Source: Tamarix chinensis (Eukaryota > Streptophyta > Magnoliopsida > Caryophyllales > Tamaricaceae). Taken from it: a DNA stretch of 64,000 nucleotides. The stretch spans positions 88,327,172-88,391,171 of the forward strand of contig CM060180.1 of assembly GCA_030549775.1 (NCBI GenBank). Direction: 5' to 3'. Numbering within the stretch: position 1 is the stretch's first letter; each line of letters begins with the position of its first letter. The notes under the pieces were generated by a model. The model searched no databases. It was not told the DNA's origin and saw nothing but the letters and a program-made list of their open reading frames with translations. The translations under genes and the position numbers were made by a program. Positions 47,248 to 60,483 of this stretch are shown piece by piece.

Positions 47248-50200
47248 CTGGCAAAAACAGAACAGCTCTCATTAGTATTTGAGCATAACTTTGCTTGAAG
47301 TAAGACTAGAAAACCCAGAAAAAAAAAATACCCGACACTTTACAGAAGTGAAATTAATTTGTTTACGATTAGAACTGTGCCAATTGCAATGTTTGAATTC
47401 ATTGCACTCAAGCACCAGAGCAATCACAAGAAGCAAACATTCTACCAAATGTGTGCAACTTTTAGCTTATCAAGTCAATAAGCTAGCCATTTAAAAAATT
47501 AAAAAATTAAAAAAAAATGCTCTGGTTAGTGCTTCTTAGTTTTTTAAATGCTACTTTAAGGAACTTACAACTTTTAAGCTTCAGACATAGTTATAAAAAT
47601 CCTGATTCGATTTTACGATGCATAAATCATAAAACAATTTACAAGCAATCAAGTAGTTATAGAATCGTGCGATGATAAATCCTACAATTCTTCATAATAA
47701 CTATGATTTTTATCAATTTATCTACAAAATATTTTTCCATCATATTCCACATATATTTCTTTCCTAATCCATTGATTCTAACCCTATGTTATTTTACAAC
47801 ATGTCTTGAAAATAAGCTGAAGCAAAGAAAATATGACTAAGATACCACTAAGAAAATAAAGTCAGAGTGTATGTTGACAAAGACTGCAACCTCCATCTAA
47901 ATGGTAAAATAAATATATTAAATTTTATAATATTATTGATTAATAAATTCTATTGATTTCAAAATTAATACTATTTTAAAAATTTTTTAAGGTTATGTTA
48001 GCTTCATAATGCAAGCAAGCTTTAGTTTATGTTTTATACATTGTCTATTTAGTAGCCTAACATGTACGCATATAGACAAAACTCATTTTCTTAACCTTTT
48101 TTTTTATCTCAATTCATTAAAATTTTAAAAGCCAACATAATATTTTTTTGGTCTTATTATCTTAAATAATAAAAAGTAATGTCCTTCTATTAATGTCTTC
48201 ATTATCATTCACTTTCTTCATTCTTTTTATATTTTTCTTAAGGCTAATAATATTGTATATTTTGAACACAATGACTTGTATATTACCTCTACCCATAATT
48301 TTATTTCATTTTTCACATTTCATTTGACAATTTATTTCTGATGTTGTTGAATTAATATAATTCCTAATATTTAGAACAACTTCAACAATTTATGTTACAC
48401 GTAAATTGCTACAACTCAATTAGTGGCTATATAAAATCTTAAGAGTATAATTATTGTGTTCTTTTCACTTAAAATATATTATTTTATATCATATAAATAT
48501 ATAATTTACATATTTTGATAGTTTTTGTAGGTTCATATGATTTGATTCTACAATCCGATCCTAAGCCTCTAAATCAATCTAGGTAAAATCTCGATTCTAA
48601 CAACATTGCTTTCATATAAAGTTTTAACTAGTTTTGTCAAGCATACTACAAGACACATTGTGAACATACTAGACATGAATCCAAAACAAGTAACTTGCGT
48701 ATCTTGCACTGTAATACTAAGAAGGCCATAGCTTTGCATATATAGTTGGATCGGCACTGAAAAGCCAAATGTAAATGGAAATACTACAATTGCAATAAAT
48801 GCACAAGGTTGGCTACAACACTATATAACTTCAACAAAATTTATCCTTTGTAACCTATCATGAATTTCAAATCTGGGATTCACATGGTCCATGAGAAGAT
48901 TCCTACAAATTGATCTGCATTTCTTATCAAAGGGTTGCCAATATTAAGAATAATACCACGGTTAATGCAGGAAAGCTCTAGAATAGTGAGTGTATGATGG
49001 CTAAAACCTAGCATTTAATATTGCAAGTGCACACACAATGTCCTAAGTCTGTTACTATGCATCATCTACAGCTCCTGGAGGCACTATCTGATAAAGTGTT
49101 GTTCAGTTGTCCACTAAAGTTGATACATAACAAAAGTTTCAATATCATATACAAACACAACAAAATGACCTAACTACAATTCTATGAGCCATAACAGAAG
49201 CTCAGAAGGAATATAAGCCAGCCTGCTCATGAATAGAGAACGTTGAAAGCATCAGTCCAAGGTTAATTGTAATGTGAATTACACTTTCCAATACACTACC
49301 CTCTCAGAAACCTTCCAACACCATTGCCCAACCCACATCTCCATTGTGCGCATAATGATAATAACAAAAAGACAACCAGTTACTAGAGAATATAAAGCAT
49401 ATATATATATAATGTGCGCATTCCAAAGGATTGTCATGACAGGACATAAACCAATCCTTTACCCCCAAAAGTCCCTCCCCACCCCACACCTGGTGCATGT
49501 TCCAAAAAAATAATAAGTCTTGACCCTTCTTTCTTTCGGTCTTGAACATTGTTGCATAATAACTGCAACACAAATCAAACGTCCACAAAGATTTCTGAAG
49601 AATGGATCAAACAGTAACACCAGAACAACAACCGTGCAAGTATATTAATCCCCCTTCCCCAAAGAAGGAAGGCAGTGGTGTAATCCTCAAGTACAAACAG
49701 CAGGACAACCTGTAACCTTAGAAGCATTCCAAAACCGTAAAAACAAACAACCCCCCCCCCCCCCAAAAAAAACACTCAACCCCCAAACAAAAATAAAGGG
49801 GGCTCAACAATTAAAGAAATTAAGAGAAGCAAAAGATATAGTAAGAGGCAAGTAAAGTTGCTATTTTCTTCTCTTTAAGCCATTAAAGAATGAATAAATG
49901 TAAGAAGAGAAATGTTCTCAATCAATTATGTCATACATTCTCACATGCATATAGACCACATATACAACCTACAAGCACAATACACATTTCAAAGGAACAG
50001 CAACAACAACAGAGAAAAGGGGCATGATCAAAGACAAAAACCAAAATAGAATACAGAAACATTCAGGGATTGAATAAAAGAAAAGAAGATAGAAAAGAGT
50101 GTTTCCCAAGTCATGGACACTTCAGCATGGATAACGCATATTTGTTCCATAGACGTAGATAAGCTCAACGATAATCACACTGAAATCCTCGACCAACATC

Positions 50201-53200
50201 AAAGAACATACTTAAGATAGATATAGAGGCTAACGACCATAGTAGTACTCATTCATACACTTCACAAATAATAAGTTCCATCAAAATGTACACAAGAAGA
50301 GGATGGAATACAACATCTCCAAAAAAACCAAACTAAATCCAACTGCATTGATTACAGGAACAGTGGACCCAAACTTCACAAAGGGAGCTATTCCAAGGAA
50401 CATGAGTACTGTTTTCCATATTTTCTAACATCACCCAACAGAGAAAGCATCCTAAATCCCTTTACCTCCCTCCTTCAAGCTATGAAAAACAAATGACAGT
50501 TGCAGATTTAAACGCAAACCTTTCCTGTACAATCATTGATAAATGTAAGAATCACAAACCATTGCCAACCCTCCTCCCCACCCCACCCCAACCCACCCCA
50601 ATCCTAAAATCCAAGAACACAATGTCTATGAAATGCAGCATACACGATAACTGGAGAAAAACAAACAGCTAAAGTTTATGTCCCCATATAATACCTGTAA
50701 AATTCTTTTATTGCAGCAATCGACATGTTCTGCAGGTGTTCTTCAGGCCACACCTTCTCTGTAGAGGCCTTATCAGAAGATGTATTTTGGGCAGGAGATA
50801 ACTCTTTCCCAGATGGTGACGCTGGCCTTGGCTGATTAATATGACGATCTATATTCTGATGGTCCCTGTTCACATAACTTGGGTTTGGTTCATGGATTCT
50901 TGATTGATCATAAGCAGTTGGACCACCAAATCTTTCGGGCACAAATCTTGGCAGAAGAGCCTCCCTGGAACCATATGCTGGGCGTTCCGAGACAGAACTA
51001 TGGCCATTCAAACCCCCAGCCATCCTCCTTGTATCTAAATGGCTCGAAGAAATGTCAGGCTTCCCTCTAGTAGACATACCCCTAGCAAGACCACCTTGAG
51101 GCCCAAGAGTGATAGAGTCATCACCCAAGGGCCTATGAGGCAAGGGTACTGAGAGTGTCCTTTCAAAAGCACTCTCATCCATTCGCGCATCCTGAGCAAA
51201 ACCACGAGGCTGAGGGGGAAATCCTCTCAAACTTCCCATCTGTGTTACTGGAGGTGATAACATAGAAGATCCTCTAGGGCTAAAATCTACTGGTTGGCCC
51301 CTTCTCATTGAAGAGTTCATACTTGGACCCCTACTCAACCTGCTTGCTTGTGCATGCCTTTCTTGAGCAGCATCTCTATGAACTTCCTCAATCTTCTTTG
51401 GCCCCTCCACTTTCCTTCTTTGCTGCCATTTGTTCCTTCTCAGATCAATAGCATCTTTTAACATGAACCTCACTCGAGATGAAAGTTTCATAGTAGTGGA
51501 TAACTTTGCCATGTCATCAAAATATGCATCCATATGATCCTTTGCTTTCTGATGATCAATCATCTCACCGATGGTACTCATCAACTTGCATAGAGCTTCA
51601 ATATTTTCTTCATCAGGATTTTGATCTTGACCCAACAATTTTTTGATGCATCCATGCATTATTCTTTCTGTCAACATCCTCTTCTTGTATAATTCCCCAA
51701 TAAGTCTGATGTTCCCCAACATACGCCTTCGAGCTTTCAATCTCTTCTCTTCTCTTTCCTCCTCAGATTGCTTAGCCTCACCCTCACCCTCAACCTTATT
51801 TGCCTCTTCCTCCTCTCGTTCTCCTCTCTCAAACTCCTCCTGACATTTGTTGAGAAGCAATCGCTTGAAGGTGATTTTTTCATTATCTACACTTAGATCT
51901 GGCAACTCTGAAGCAAGATCGTAACAGAAATTGGCATACATCTCACAGAAAGTAGGTTCCATCAAAGCCTTGTCAAAGATTTGAGAAATGACACCACCTA
52001 GAGTCACAGCATTGTCAATATTAACTTCTTTGACTTGCTCAAATAATTTTTCGAAGTTCTGTGGAGTGAGCTTGTTCAAAATGCCCTTCAAACGTCTTTG
52101 TTTAGCCTGCTCTTCATCTGTTATCTTGCCCACCTCGTACTTCCTCTCGGCTTTGTGCATTACCTTTAAAGGGTGAGGAGAGAGCATTGAAGACTTGTCA
52201 AAGTTGGTAGTTCTTCTCCAACAGTCAGAATCAGAGTTATTATGCTGCATTAAAATGGGCTGCACTGGCCCTGATAGGATCCCCCCATGATAATGTACAG
52301 GCACTTGTGCATGAGAACTTTTCAGAACACCAAAATTACCACCATGACCAGGGCGGAAACCCACTTTTCCATATCCTGGATCTGACGCCAGAGCACCAAG
52401 TGTTTTACTCCGCCGATCAGGTTCCATCATTCCACCCCCATGCCGATCAACTCTAGCTGCTCCAGATGGCCGCTCTAAAATTCTTCCTGGACTAGGATGT
52501 TCACGATAAAGACGAGAAGTATTGACATTTGGACGCATCAGAATATCAGCAATATCAGGTGTAGTCTGAAAACCCAGAGGAAGATCACTAAACTGCTCAG
52601 AAAATGTCAGAAGAAAATCTCTGGAGTACTTTATTGTTGTTACTTCCTCCTCTCCATGAAACATCATTTTTCCGTCTACCACATCACATGAGGCTTCCAG
52701 CTTTGACAAGTCTGCAGCATCCTCCCAATCATCTGGTTCTGGTTTACCTGGGTGCTCTTTCTCCTTTGAGACATTCTCATGCCTAGCGTCAGCAGAAATC
52801 ACCATCTGGTTAGTATCTAAAGGAATGTCATCTGCAGAGATAGCAGTTTCTTTCTTTTTCTCTGGACCCCTATAGGCCATATACAGATCTTTAGTCATCC
52901 CAGCAGCATCTGCTTTCTGAAGAATTTCTTTTTGTTTCTTCTTCCCCCTGGCCAAAGTATTCTTCGCCTTATTTGGCTCTGAAAATAATTTATTGAAGTT
53001 TGGTACTGGAGCTGATAATGATGAAGATTTATGATTATCTATCACTTCATCATCATGCTTTGATCTTGCTTCCAAATGGTTTTCTGTATTAGAAGGAATC
53101 TTGCCATCTGACATATTGGGTTTTGAAACATCTCTCTGGCCCACACTATCATCTCCAGCCTTCGAACATGATGTCATAGTATCACCACCATGAGAGACAG

Positions 53201-56200
53201 TTGGAACACCAATCTCTTGACCCCTTTCCTTTAAATCAGTTACCTCTCCACTACCGTCGATAACTTTGGTGGCTTTAGGAGAACTAGAAACATTCTCCAA
53301 ACCCTCGCTATTTGATTTACACAGATCCAAGTTGTCTTTTTTTGCATCAGCTTGATTAGTACTGCAATTAAAAGAATTCCTTCTTTCATGAATACCACCA
53401 GCCTGATGCCCAGATACATCACTGCTCACACCAGAAGCTGTTGATGCTGGCTTCTGACAAAGTTCTACAGTACCTTGAGCTTCAGCTTCTGGAGATTCCA
53501 AATCTCTTTTATTTAGAGGATCACTGCTGCTGGGAGCTGGAGTACTCTGTCCAGCAACCTGAAAATATAACATCAATGAAAAAACAAAGCAAATTCAAAA
53601 ACTGGAAGACCAAGTACCAGAATAGAAATTCATGAAACCTGAGGCATTGGCTGAGAATGGCCATTCTTTCCTGCTTTCCGAATATCTTTATCAGTGTCCG
53701 GCCTTTCTCCCCTTCCATTCTCATTGCCCACATCTGAAGCGAGTTTTACAAAAGTCATCTCCGAAGCTCTCCCAGCTTCTGAAGTAATTGCAGGTGGATG
53801 CTGCTTCAAGTGGTCCGTGCCAGTTTTTGATTGGAGTAATGAATCATCTAGAATTGACTTCTGGTCCTTTCCAACATGAGTGGAACCCAGCTCCCCAGGG
53901 GGTTTAGAAACATTTGGTGGCTTCAACTTATCAACAACTTTGGAGTCAGAAACCTGTTCACCAGTGGAGACAGAAGCAGTTTTGATGTTCACAGGCAAAG
54001 ATACCTGTGCAAGAGGGACAATATTTTGGACCTCTTTAAGGTGATCTAATCTGGCAGATTCAGAAATCCCATGAGATTGACTCACACATCTACTATCACC
54101 AACTAGGTTGGGAGTAGATCGATCCAGGAAGGGGGCAGTATGTGGTACCTGGCTAACTGGATAGTTAAACCTGGGGGGCTGAGAACCAGAAGTTAACTTT
54201 GAACTTGTTAGTGGACGTGTGCCACAAGCAGGAAATACGGGAGGACCAGCACTGTAAGAACTGGAGTAATAACTGCTAGGATGAGTGGATGTATAAGTGG
54301 GTACTGGTTGAGGAGCATTATGATGCATCCTTGATGCAGATGAAGTACCATCTGTATAAATATCAGTCATTTTATCAAATCTCAGCTCTTCATGTGTATC
54401 TGGATGAGTGATCTTCACAGTCTTACGAGCATTCCCGAGTCTCCCAGCCTGCTGCTGAGGAAAATAGGATGGTATGTTCCTTCCCATATTTCCCATCTGA
54501 TGAGGGACAGGAGGACCCATCTGATGGTTAAATCCCATGCTTTGAGGTATCATCCCTTGAGGCTGCATCAGGTGTTGGAGGCCTGGCATAAATACCTGCT
54601 GCGGCACTTGGGTGGGAGTCCCAATCTGCATTTGCATTTGCATTGACATTTGAAGTGAAGAAGGCAGCATAGCTTGGGACTGAATTTGTGGGTTAGGTCC
54701 ACCAAAATGAATGGAAACGGGAGATTGACGAAATGGCATAGGAGGAGAAATCCCTGTAACAGGAACAGATGGCTTCTGAGACTGTGATTGAGGGTCAGCC
54801 AACTTTATGTGAATATCCTTTTCAGGTTTTGAATCCATGTAACTCCATCCAGTACTCAACTGGTCACTGGGGGCAACATCCTTTTTGGGTAACTGCTGCT
54901 TAGGAACAGAGGGAATTGAAACAGGTGGTGGGGCTCTCAAGGATTCATGATGAGCCTGCAGAAAAAAAAAATGCTTTAATAAATGCAAATCAAAGGTGTT
55001 TCTTTCTACAGAAACAAGAGAAGCTATAATTTTCAACAGGATTCATAGACAGAAAAAGGGAGAACGTGACAAAGTATGTTTGATCTACTAGCATGCTCTT
55101 ATAATTAGAGTAATCAGATTCCCATTCACAGGCCACGACTGCCACCAAAATATTGGCTACAGATTAGAAAGGCTAGGAAAGAGGAAAACCAACAAACCTG
55201 CTCACGTTTCTGCTCATCCAAATTAGGTGGAGCAGAGCTCGTCCGTGCAGGGACCTACAAGCATAATGCAAGATGATTATAAAGGATCAACAAGAGGTCC
55301 TACATTTCCTAAAGTGTGGTCACATACAACCAAGGTAAAAAAAAAAATTGTTAGGCATCTGATTACCTGCACTCCGTTCACTAAACCAGGGCTTATGGAC
55401 CCAAACTGAAGAGGGAATGTTTTGGATGAATCTCCTTGTGCAAATGAGTATTCAAGGAGAAGAAAAAAAAAACCATTTATCAGCACACTACGGAAACTAG
55501 ATGCTCAAGTCACAATGGCATGCATAGAATTCAAATGATTTAAGAGGCATTAACGCTTTTGATGCCAGCAGAAGGATAAACAATTGAAGCAACATTACTA
55601 CAAATGGAAAGATATATTGACATACCTTTCGCTGGGGCTGGGGATGCCATGAAGCCAGGGTTTATGGTGGACGGATGAGACGAAGGAGCCTTAGGAATTG
55701 GTCTGGAGCTTTTCTGAGCTGATGCATCCAATGGCTTGGGGGCAGCACTAGGAGCTAGATTTGTTGCTCCTAAACCAGTAACAAAATCAATCAAGAAGCA
55801 TACAAACATCAATAAATAAAATACCGTTTTCTAAAGATTAATAATTTGTGCTAAATGAATGAGCAAAATTCAAAGTTCCAGGATAATTATGGCATTAAAG
55901 AAACAAGAGCTAGTTAAATGAAACCGAAAAATTGTATTTTTAGAGGAAATTTACCGTGCAAGGGTGGTTGAGGTTGTACATGCGAACCGTTCTGTGTAGA
56001 ATGAGCAACAGCAACAGCGGTATTAGACTCTGATGTATTTACATACCCAACATTTGTTTTTGAATGACCACCTTGTACATTGTTCGTCTTCTTGAAACTA
56101 TTAACCAAATTCATCCAGAACGGGTAATAGAAAGTAAGCGAATACAAGGAATATTTCGGCACGAATATCAAAAGGGAACATGAAAAAACCCTACTATGGG

Positions 56201-56407
56201 ATGAGACAGAAAGAAGAAAAACCCTAATTACCTCCGGTTATAAGAAAGTGGAGAAGAATTAGAAGAAAGGGGAGGGGCGGTGGTGGACCCCCCGCCTCCG
56301 CCTTTACCGCCACCACCTGAGAATGCCCTGTGCTGACCGGATCGACCACCACCGGTTCTTCTAAACTGCGACTCGTTCTTGTCAGACCTTGATTGATGGA
56401 GGGACAT
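46628..56407 (-). CDS. eIF4G: Eukaryotic translation initiation factor 4G (eIF4G), 1,764 aa, nine coding exons
   Basis: Coding exons in transcript order (minus strand): 56407-56232, 56097-55955, 55769-55626, 55434-55367, 55254-55198, 54955-53639, 53558-50695, 47247-47053, 46958-46628. All introns are GT-AG, the phases agree, and the total of 5,295 nt divides by three. The protein starts MSLHQSRSDKNESQFRR, a plant eIF4G N-terminus, then has a long Gly/Ser/Pro/Gln-rich region. A YxxxxL-phi eIF4E-binding site (YSRDFLL) lies at about residue 946, a MIF4G HEAT domain at about 1121-1345 (binds eIF4A), and a C-terminal MA3 domain at about 1575-1764. eIF4G bridges cap-bound eIF4E, the helicase eIF4A and eIF3 to recruit the 40S ribosome. 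Size and domains indicate full-length eIF4G, not the shorter eIFiso4G. The gene looks intact. Confidence 0.96.
47248..50694 (-). other. eIF4G: Large intron of eIF4G (3,447 bp)
   Basis: Lies between exons 7 and 8 with GT (50694-50693) and AG (47249-47248) ends. It is AT-rich in the middle (47500-48600) and has a poly-C run near 49750-49764 and an AT dinucleotide run near 49400. No ORF or transposon with clear ends was found inside. Confidence 0.85.
50695..53558 (-). CDS. eIF4G: eIF4G exon 7: eIF4E-binding site and MIF4G domain
   Basis: Encodes residues 636 to about 1590. Lysine/serine-rich linkers precede YSRDFLLTF (about 52628 downward), the eIF4E-contact helix. MIF4G begins near RRLKGILNKLTPQNFEKLF and continues through IFDKALMEPTFCEMYANFC and GNIRLIGELYKKRMLTERIM to about RRNKWQQRR. 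A glutamate/lysine stretch splits the domain, as in other plant eIF4G proteins. A basic, low-complexity linker follows, and the exon ends at the start of MA3 (MSIAAIKEFY). Confidence 0.95.
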
Positions 56408-56990
56408 ATATTCAGGCCCTCAAAAACCACCAATAAAATCGTCTCTTTTATCTTCAGAAGTTCATCCAATGAATTCCGCGGAAGAATAAGTGCAAAAAGT
56501 GGGAAAACAAGAATCAGAAGAGTCAACTAGAAGAGAAGGACAATACATGATCGGAACAGAATTAAACGTATAAATAATTATATGATCTATCAAAATCAAT
56601 CGGCAAGAGCAGAATCAAATTTAGGGATAAAAAGATAAGTAATGCATGATAAATCCTTCATCGGCAGGTATACCTGAGCTTGCGGAAGTAAGAAGGATGA
56701 AGTTAGTTAGAGAATGAAGATAATAAGATGGTTTTATTTTATCTGGGACAGAGATTGGCGGGAACAACCATGACGATGCTGCAACAGATGAAAGAGTGGA
56801 GAGTGGAGAGAGACAGAGAGATGAAGGAGAAAAGGTGGGGAGGGAAAGATGACGGAGCAAATTGGTATTTGTGTAGGAAGGAAAATTTGGTTGTTGGATG
56901 TGGTGGGAGGTGCTGTGGTGAGAGAGAGAATCAAAACTCAAAAGGCACTGACGGGGGTTTTCTAGGAGATCAGACGAAGAAATCGAACGG
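56408..56990 (-). promoter_or_regulatory. eIF4G: eIF4G 5'UTR with an intron and two uORFs
   Basis: A pyrimidine-rich leader (about 56990-56674) ends in GCAAGCTCAG|GTATAC, a good donor. A matching acceptor CTTCTCTTCTAG|TTGAC lies at 56527-56528, giving a 5'UTR intron of about 147 bp (56673-56527). Upstream ORFs: 56771-56739 (ATG, nine codons, TAA) and 56465-56454 (ATG AAC TTC TGA). Both stop before the main start at 56407. The transcription start is not visible; 56990 is an estimate from composition. Confidence 0.6.
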
Positions 56991-57004
56991 GCGGCTTCCG
57001 TAGC

Positions 57005-57180
57005 ACTCGCGCTTCGACTCCAATTGTCTGTCTTCGCCCCTAAGTATTTAATTAACCTGTTTCCTTTTTTTTTTCTTTTCTATCTGGGGGTATACGAATC
57101 CAAAACCATGGACATTTACCTCAAACAGGGATAAAACACCAACCGTAGTAGCCCCGTTTCACAAACCAAATATTTTTCTT
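57005..57180. promoter_or_regulatory. Region upstream of eIF4G, likely promoter
   Basis: Directly upstream of the leader and short, because repeat DNA starts by about 57180. No clear TATA box at the usual distance was seen. The C+T-rich leader is compatible with a TATA-less housekeeping promoter, but this is inference. Confidence 0.35.
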
Positions 57181-59858
57181 TAAAATAAGTTTTGTAGAAG
57201 CTAAAAATAAAAACACAAGCTATCATGTCGTATCAAACATAAATGAGGAAAAAAGGTATTTCATAAATTCAATTTATTTCAGGTATAATACTAAATAATA
57301 ACTTGTATCTAAATATTAATTTGTACAAAATACTTGATCTCATAACAATATAAGTTTATAAAATAAAGTTCAGATAGAATAAATTTAATAGAAAATAGAT
57401 AGCTAAAAGTTCAAATAGGGGGATATTAAGATAATCATATGCTATACTAACCTAAATAAGCACTCACCATCCCATAAAAAGTATGGTCGGTAAACTACAT
57501 ACTAAGTAATATAATAGTATACATCAATAAAATAAGGTATATATAACTTTTTGGGATCATAAGACAAGATATATATTCTATATGTATATATACTCATGAT
57601 ATAAGACAACTAAGGATAAATCCAAATTAAGGTTTAATACTAAGTGATCACAATATTCTATTTACTAAGTCAAATTGAGATAAAAGGCCCCACTATTCTT
57701 CATTGACAGAACAATATGGAGACATAAAACTCCTAGAGGTAAAAAATTTCCGTGACCATAAAACTAAACTCTTAGTCTTTAAGTATACATATCCTCTATA
57801 AATTGGTGGAATAAACATTATAGAGTATGTCTAGGGTCACTTTAGTTATCAAAAAAACAAGGAATCATGGGTACCGCAATAAACAAAAAATAAATATTAA
57901 CTGCTTTGGTTATCACAATTACTTGATGAAAACATAAAACTAAAATTTAACATATGTGATCTTCCACTTTAATTATTAATGTCTTATTAACCATAATGAC
58001 TAACATAAATCATTCTCCATTCTTACGAATAACACTTGATTACCCTAATTAATATAGCACCTTACAACTACCTCTAACTTATTACATGAAATACCAATCA
58101 TTACTTATTACTATATTTTATACCAACAATTATTTAACATGTGTATAAATAGAATTACATCATGGTTAACTAAGTTAAATGTGCCATAATCACATAGAAT
58201 AACCATAAGACATGAGAGAAGCCAAACCAAGTGAAAAGGGGATAAAACACCAACCAAAAGACCATTATGTCTTATAAAACCCTAATTTACAATTATGTCA
58301 TATCTCCATCTATACAACTCACCAAATTTAATGTAACACACCAATATGTGATTAGCCTTGATTAAAATAATCTAACCCACCAAAAATGGCCTAGGGCCAA
58401 ATCTCCTTAGTACCAAAACACCTAGAATTTCAGCCTCAACGTATTCCACAACATAAATACTTAATCATATTATGATACACTTAATCCATCCTTATTGGAA
58501 ATAATAATTTACATCATCATGCTTGAGATTTTTATGTAAAGCCTAGTAAAATCATATAAAATCATATCATAAAGTCATGAACTTGCCAAGTAATATATGA
58601 ATATAACTTAACATATAATCTAAACATGATTTCTAACGTAAAAGCATGTTAACATGAATTTACATGAAAATGACATTTAACATTAGAAACCCTACTTTAG
58701 AGTTGATATTTGTTAATTAGGCCGGTTATATGGGCTTGGTTAATACTCTGGTCTCTAAGAAATATCACTCCTAAGTACTTTCATCTACACCTTGATTGCC
58801 TAAAATAAGAATAAGATAGAATTAGAGTAGAAGTTAGAATAGAAGAGAAAAATAAAGGGGAGGAAAATAACCCTTAAACTCAAAATGGCTAGGGAAACAA
58901 GAGTAAGAATACTTCACAAGCCACAACTTTAATCCATTTTTAATTAATATAAAAACACCATTGAACAAAAATTTAGTAATTTAGAAGTGATAAATGAAAG
59001 ATAGATCATAAAAGAAATGAGGAGAGGAAGCTGTCACAAGGAACAAGAAGCCAAGAACGACCACATTCAAGAATAATAAGAATAAGGTAGGATAGAGGAG
59101 GGGCAAAGTAGAAGTTAGGAATTTAGCTAAGTGTAAATGAGCAAACAAAGGCACATAACTCCCTTATGGGTATTGATAAAGGGTAGGAGAAGGGTGGAAG
59201 GGAGAGAGGGAGAGAGAGGAGGGAGGGAGAGGGAGAAGTCTAATGGGGGTTACTTGTATGTAAGAGGAGTGATGGGAGTGATTTGCATGGGTGAGGGAGT
59301 ATAAGAGAGTTGGTGAGAGGTGATTGAATTGATAATGGATAAAATTTTGGTTGATTAGTTAAGGGAAAATTAGGATCTAAGCATAAGATGTAAGGGAGTC
59401 ATATGTTCAAAGTCAACTACTACAAGAAAGTCAACAATGATTAAAAATAATTTAGAAATTATACAATATCTAATAAATTATTAAAAATAGGGGACATAAT
59501 CAAATAATTTCCAAAATTTATGAAAAATCAGGTGAATATGTATAATTAAATTATAAACTCTAATATATAAAAATATTAGAAATATTAAATGATTTGGAGT
59601 AAAAAAAAATAATTAAAATAAACAAGGTATATAAAATCGTATAATGTCTAGTTGATTGTCATACCAATTGGGTAATGGGTCATTTTATCTACAACTCAGT
59701 CGACCATCAATTGAGGAAAAATAGGGTTAAGATGTTGATTTAAAATAAAAGGTTTAAAGGTTAAGGTAAAGTGATTAAAATTGAATAAAGGTTAGGGAAG
59801 GATATATGAAATAATCATCCAAAAATTAAGGTTAAAAGAATTTGGGGTGTTACACAAA
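57180..59858 (-). mobile_element. Degenerate LTR-like copy on the minus strand (copy 7)
   Basis: The minus-strand 5' terminus is TGTAACACCCCAAATTC (reverse complement of 59842-59858). A purine-rich block on this strand (59170-59260) corresponds to the family's C+T-rich tract. A GAATAGTGGGG phrase on the minus strand (about 57690) resembles the hairpin array. The 3' terminus is unclear and the copy is shorter than the complete ones. Confidence 0.5.
58711..58745 (+). repeat. 35-bp match to the Ty3/gypsy 3' LTR
   Basis: Differs at only two positions from 19693-19727, in the same orientation, while flanking sequence shows no similarity. The 5' LTR is much more diverged over the same stretch. Confidence 0.7.
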
Positions 59859-60069
59859 GGACTGACTAAGCTTGCAAGTGTGTGCAGGGAGGCAAACCCT
59901 CATGTAAGAAAACTTCTATATTTTTGGTTTACCATAATTTTCAAATGGCTAATGAGAAATTTGATGCCCAAGCTAGATTATCCAAATGCAATTGTTGTTG
60001 TTGTGTAAAATTTTGGCTAAGCTAATCTTGTAGAGGTAATTAAAAAAAAGCTTAGGCTAAGTTGATTGG

Positions 60070-60250
60070 GGGATAAATTATTCCAAAAATTAGTATTAAT
60101 AGTCATAAAGCACATGAATCAATGACTCATCTTCCTCACATAAAGAACAAGATGCATCCAAGGTGAGGTGACAACACTTTCTATTTTGGTTCATAAGAAA
60201 GTAATAATAGAGGGCTAACCAGGCAAGTGTGCGAACATGTCATACCTGGA
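60070..60250 (-). pseudogene. LINE-type reverse-transcriptase zinc-binding (zf-RVT) remnant
   Basis: The minus strand reads FLMNQNRKCCHLTLDASC followed by SLCEEDESLIHVLYDY. The spacing of Cys-x2-Cys, His and the final DY (usually DC) matches the zf-RVT domain that follows reverse transcriptase in plant LINEs and related genes. Stops follow at once, and no reverse transcriptase is seen nearby. Confidence 0.65.
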
Positions 60251-60402
60251 GGCACTAGACATTTCTCTAACTTAACAAGTTAGAGCCTAAAACACTTCAT
60301 GCATTCTATATGGTAACAACGTAGAGAAAAGACCGTCCCAACTCCTACCCCTAATAATCGATATCAAGTCTACTATCCCTATAAGAAAACTAGACACTAG
60401 CT

Positions 60403-60483
60403 ATAATATCCCATTTTTACAAACCCTAATTATAAACTATTAATCAAATGTAATTAATTAAAATAATTATCATGGGATATTAT
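60403..60483. repeat. Perfect 12-bp inverted repeat
   Basis: ATAATATCCCAT (60403-60414) and ATGGGATATTAT (60472-60483), separated by 57 bp of AT-rich DNA. Confidence 0.75.

Noticed and set aside
51643..54646. Plus-strand ORFs of 60-84 codons over eIF4G
   Set aside because: Antisense shadows of eIF4G exons 6 and 7.
56621..57003. ORFs of 66-106 codons on both strands upstream of the eIF4G start
   Set aside because: They cover the C+T-rich leader and its intron, are not in frame with the protein, and have low-complexity composition.
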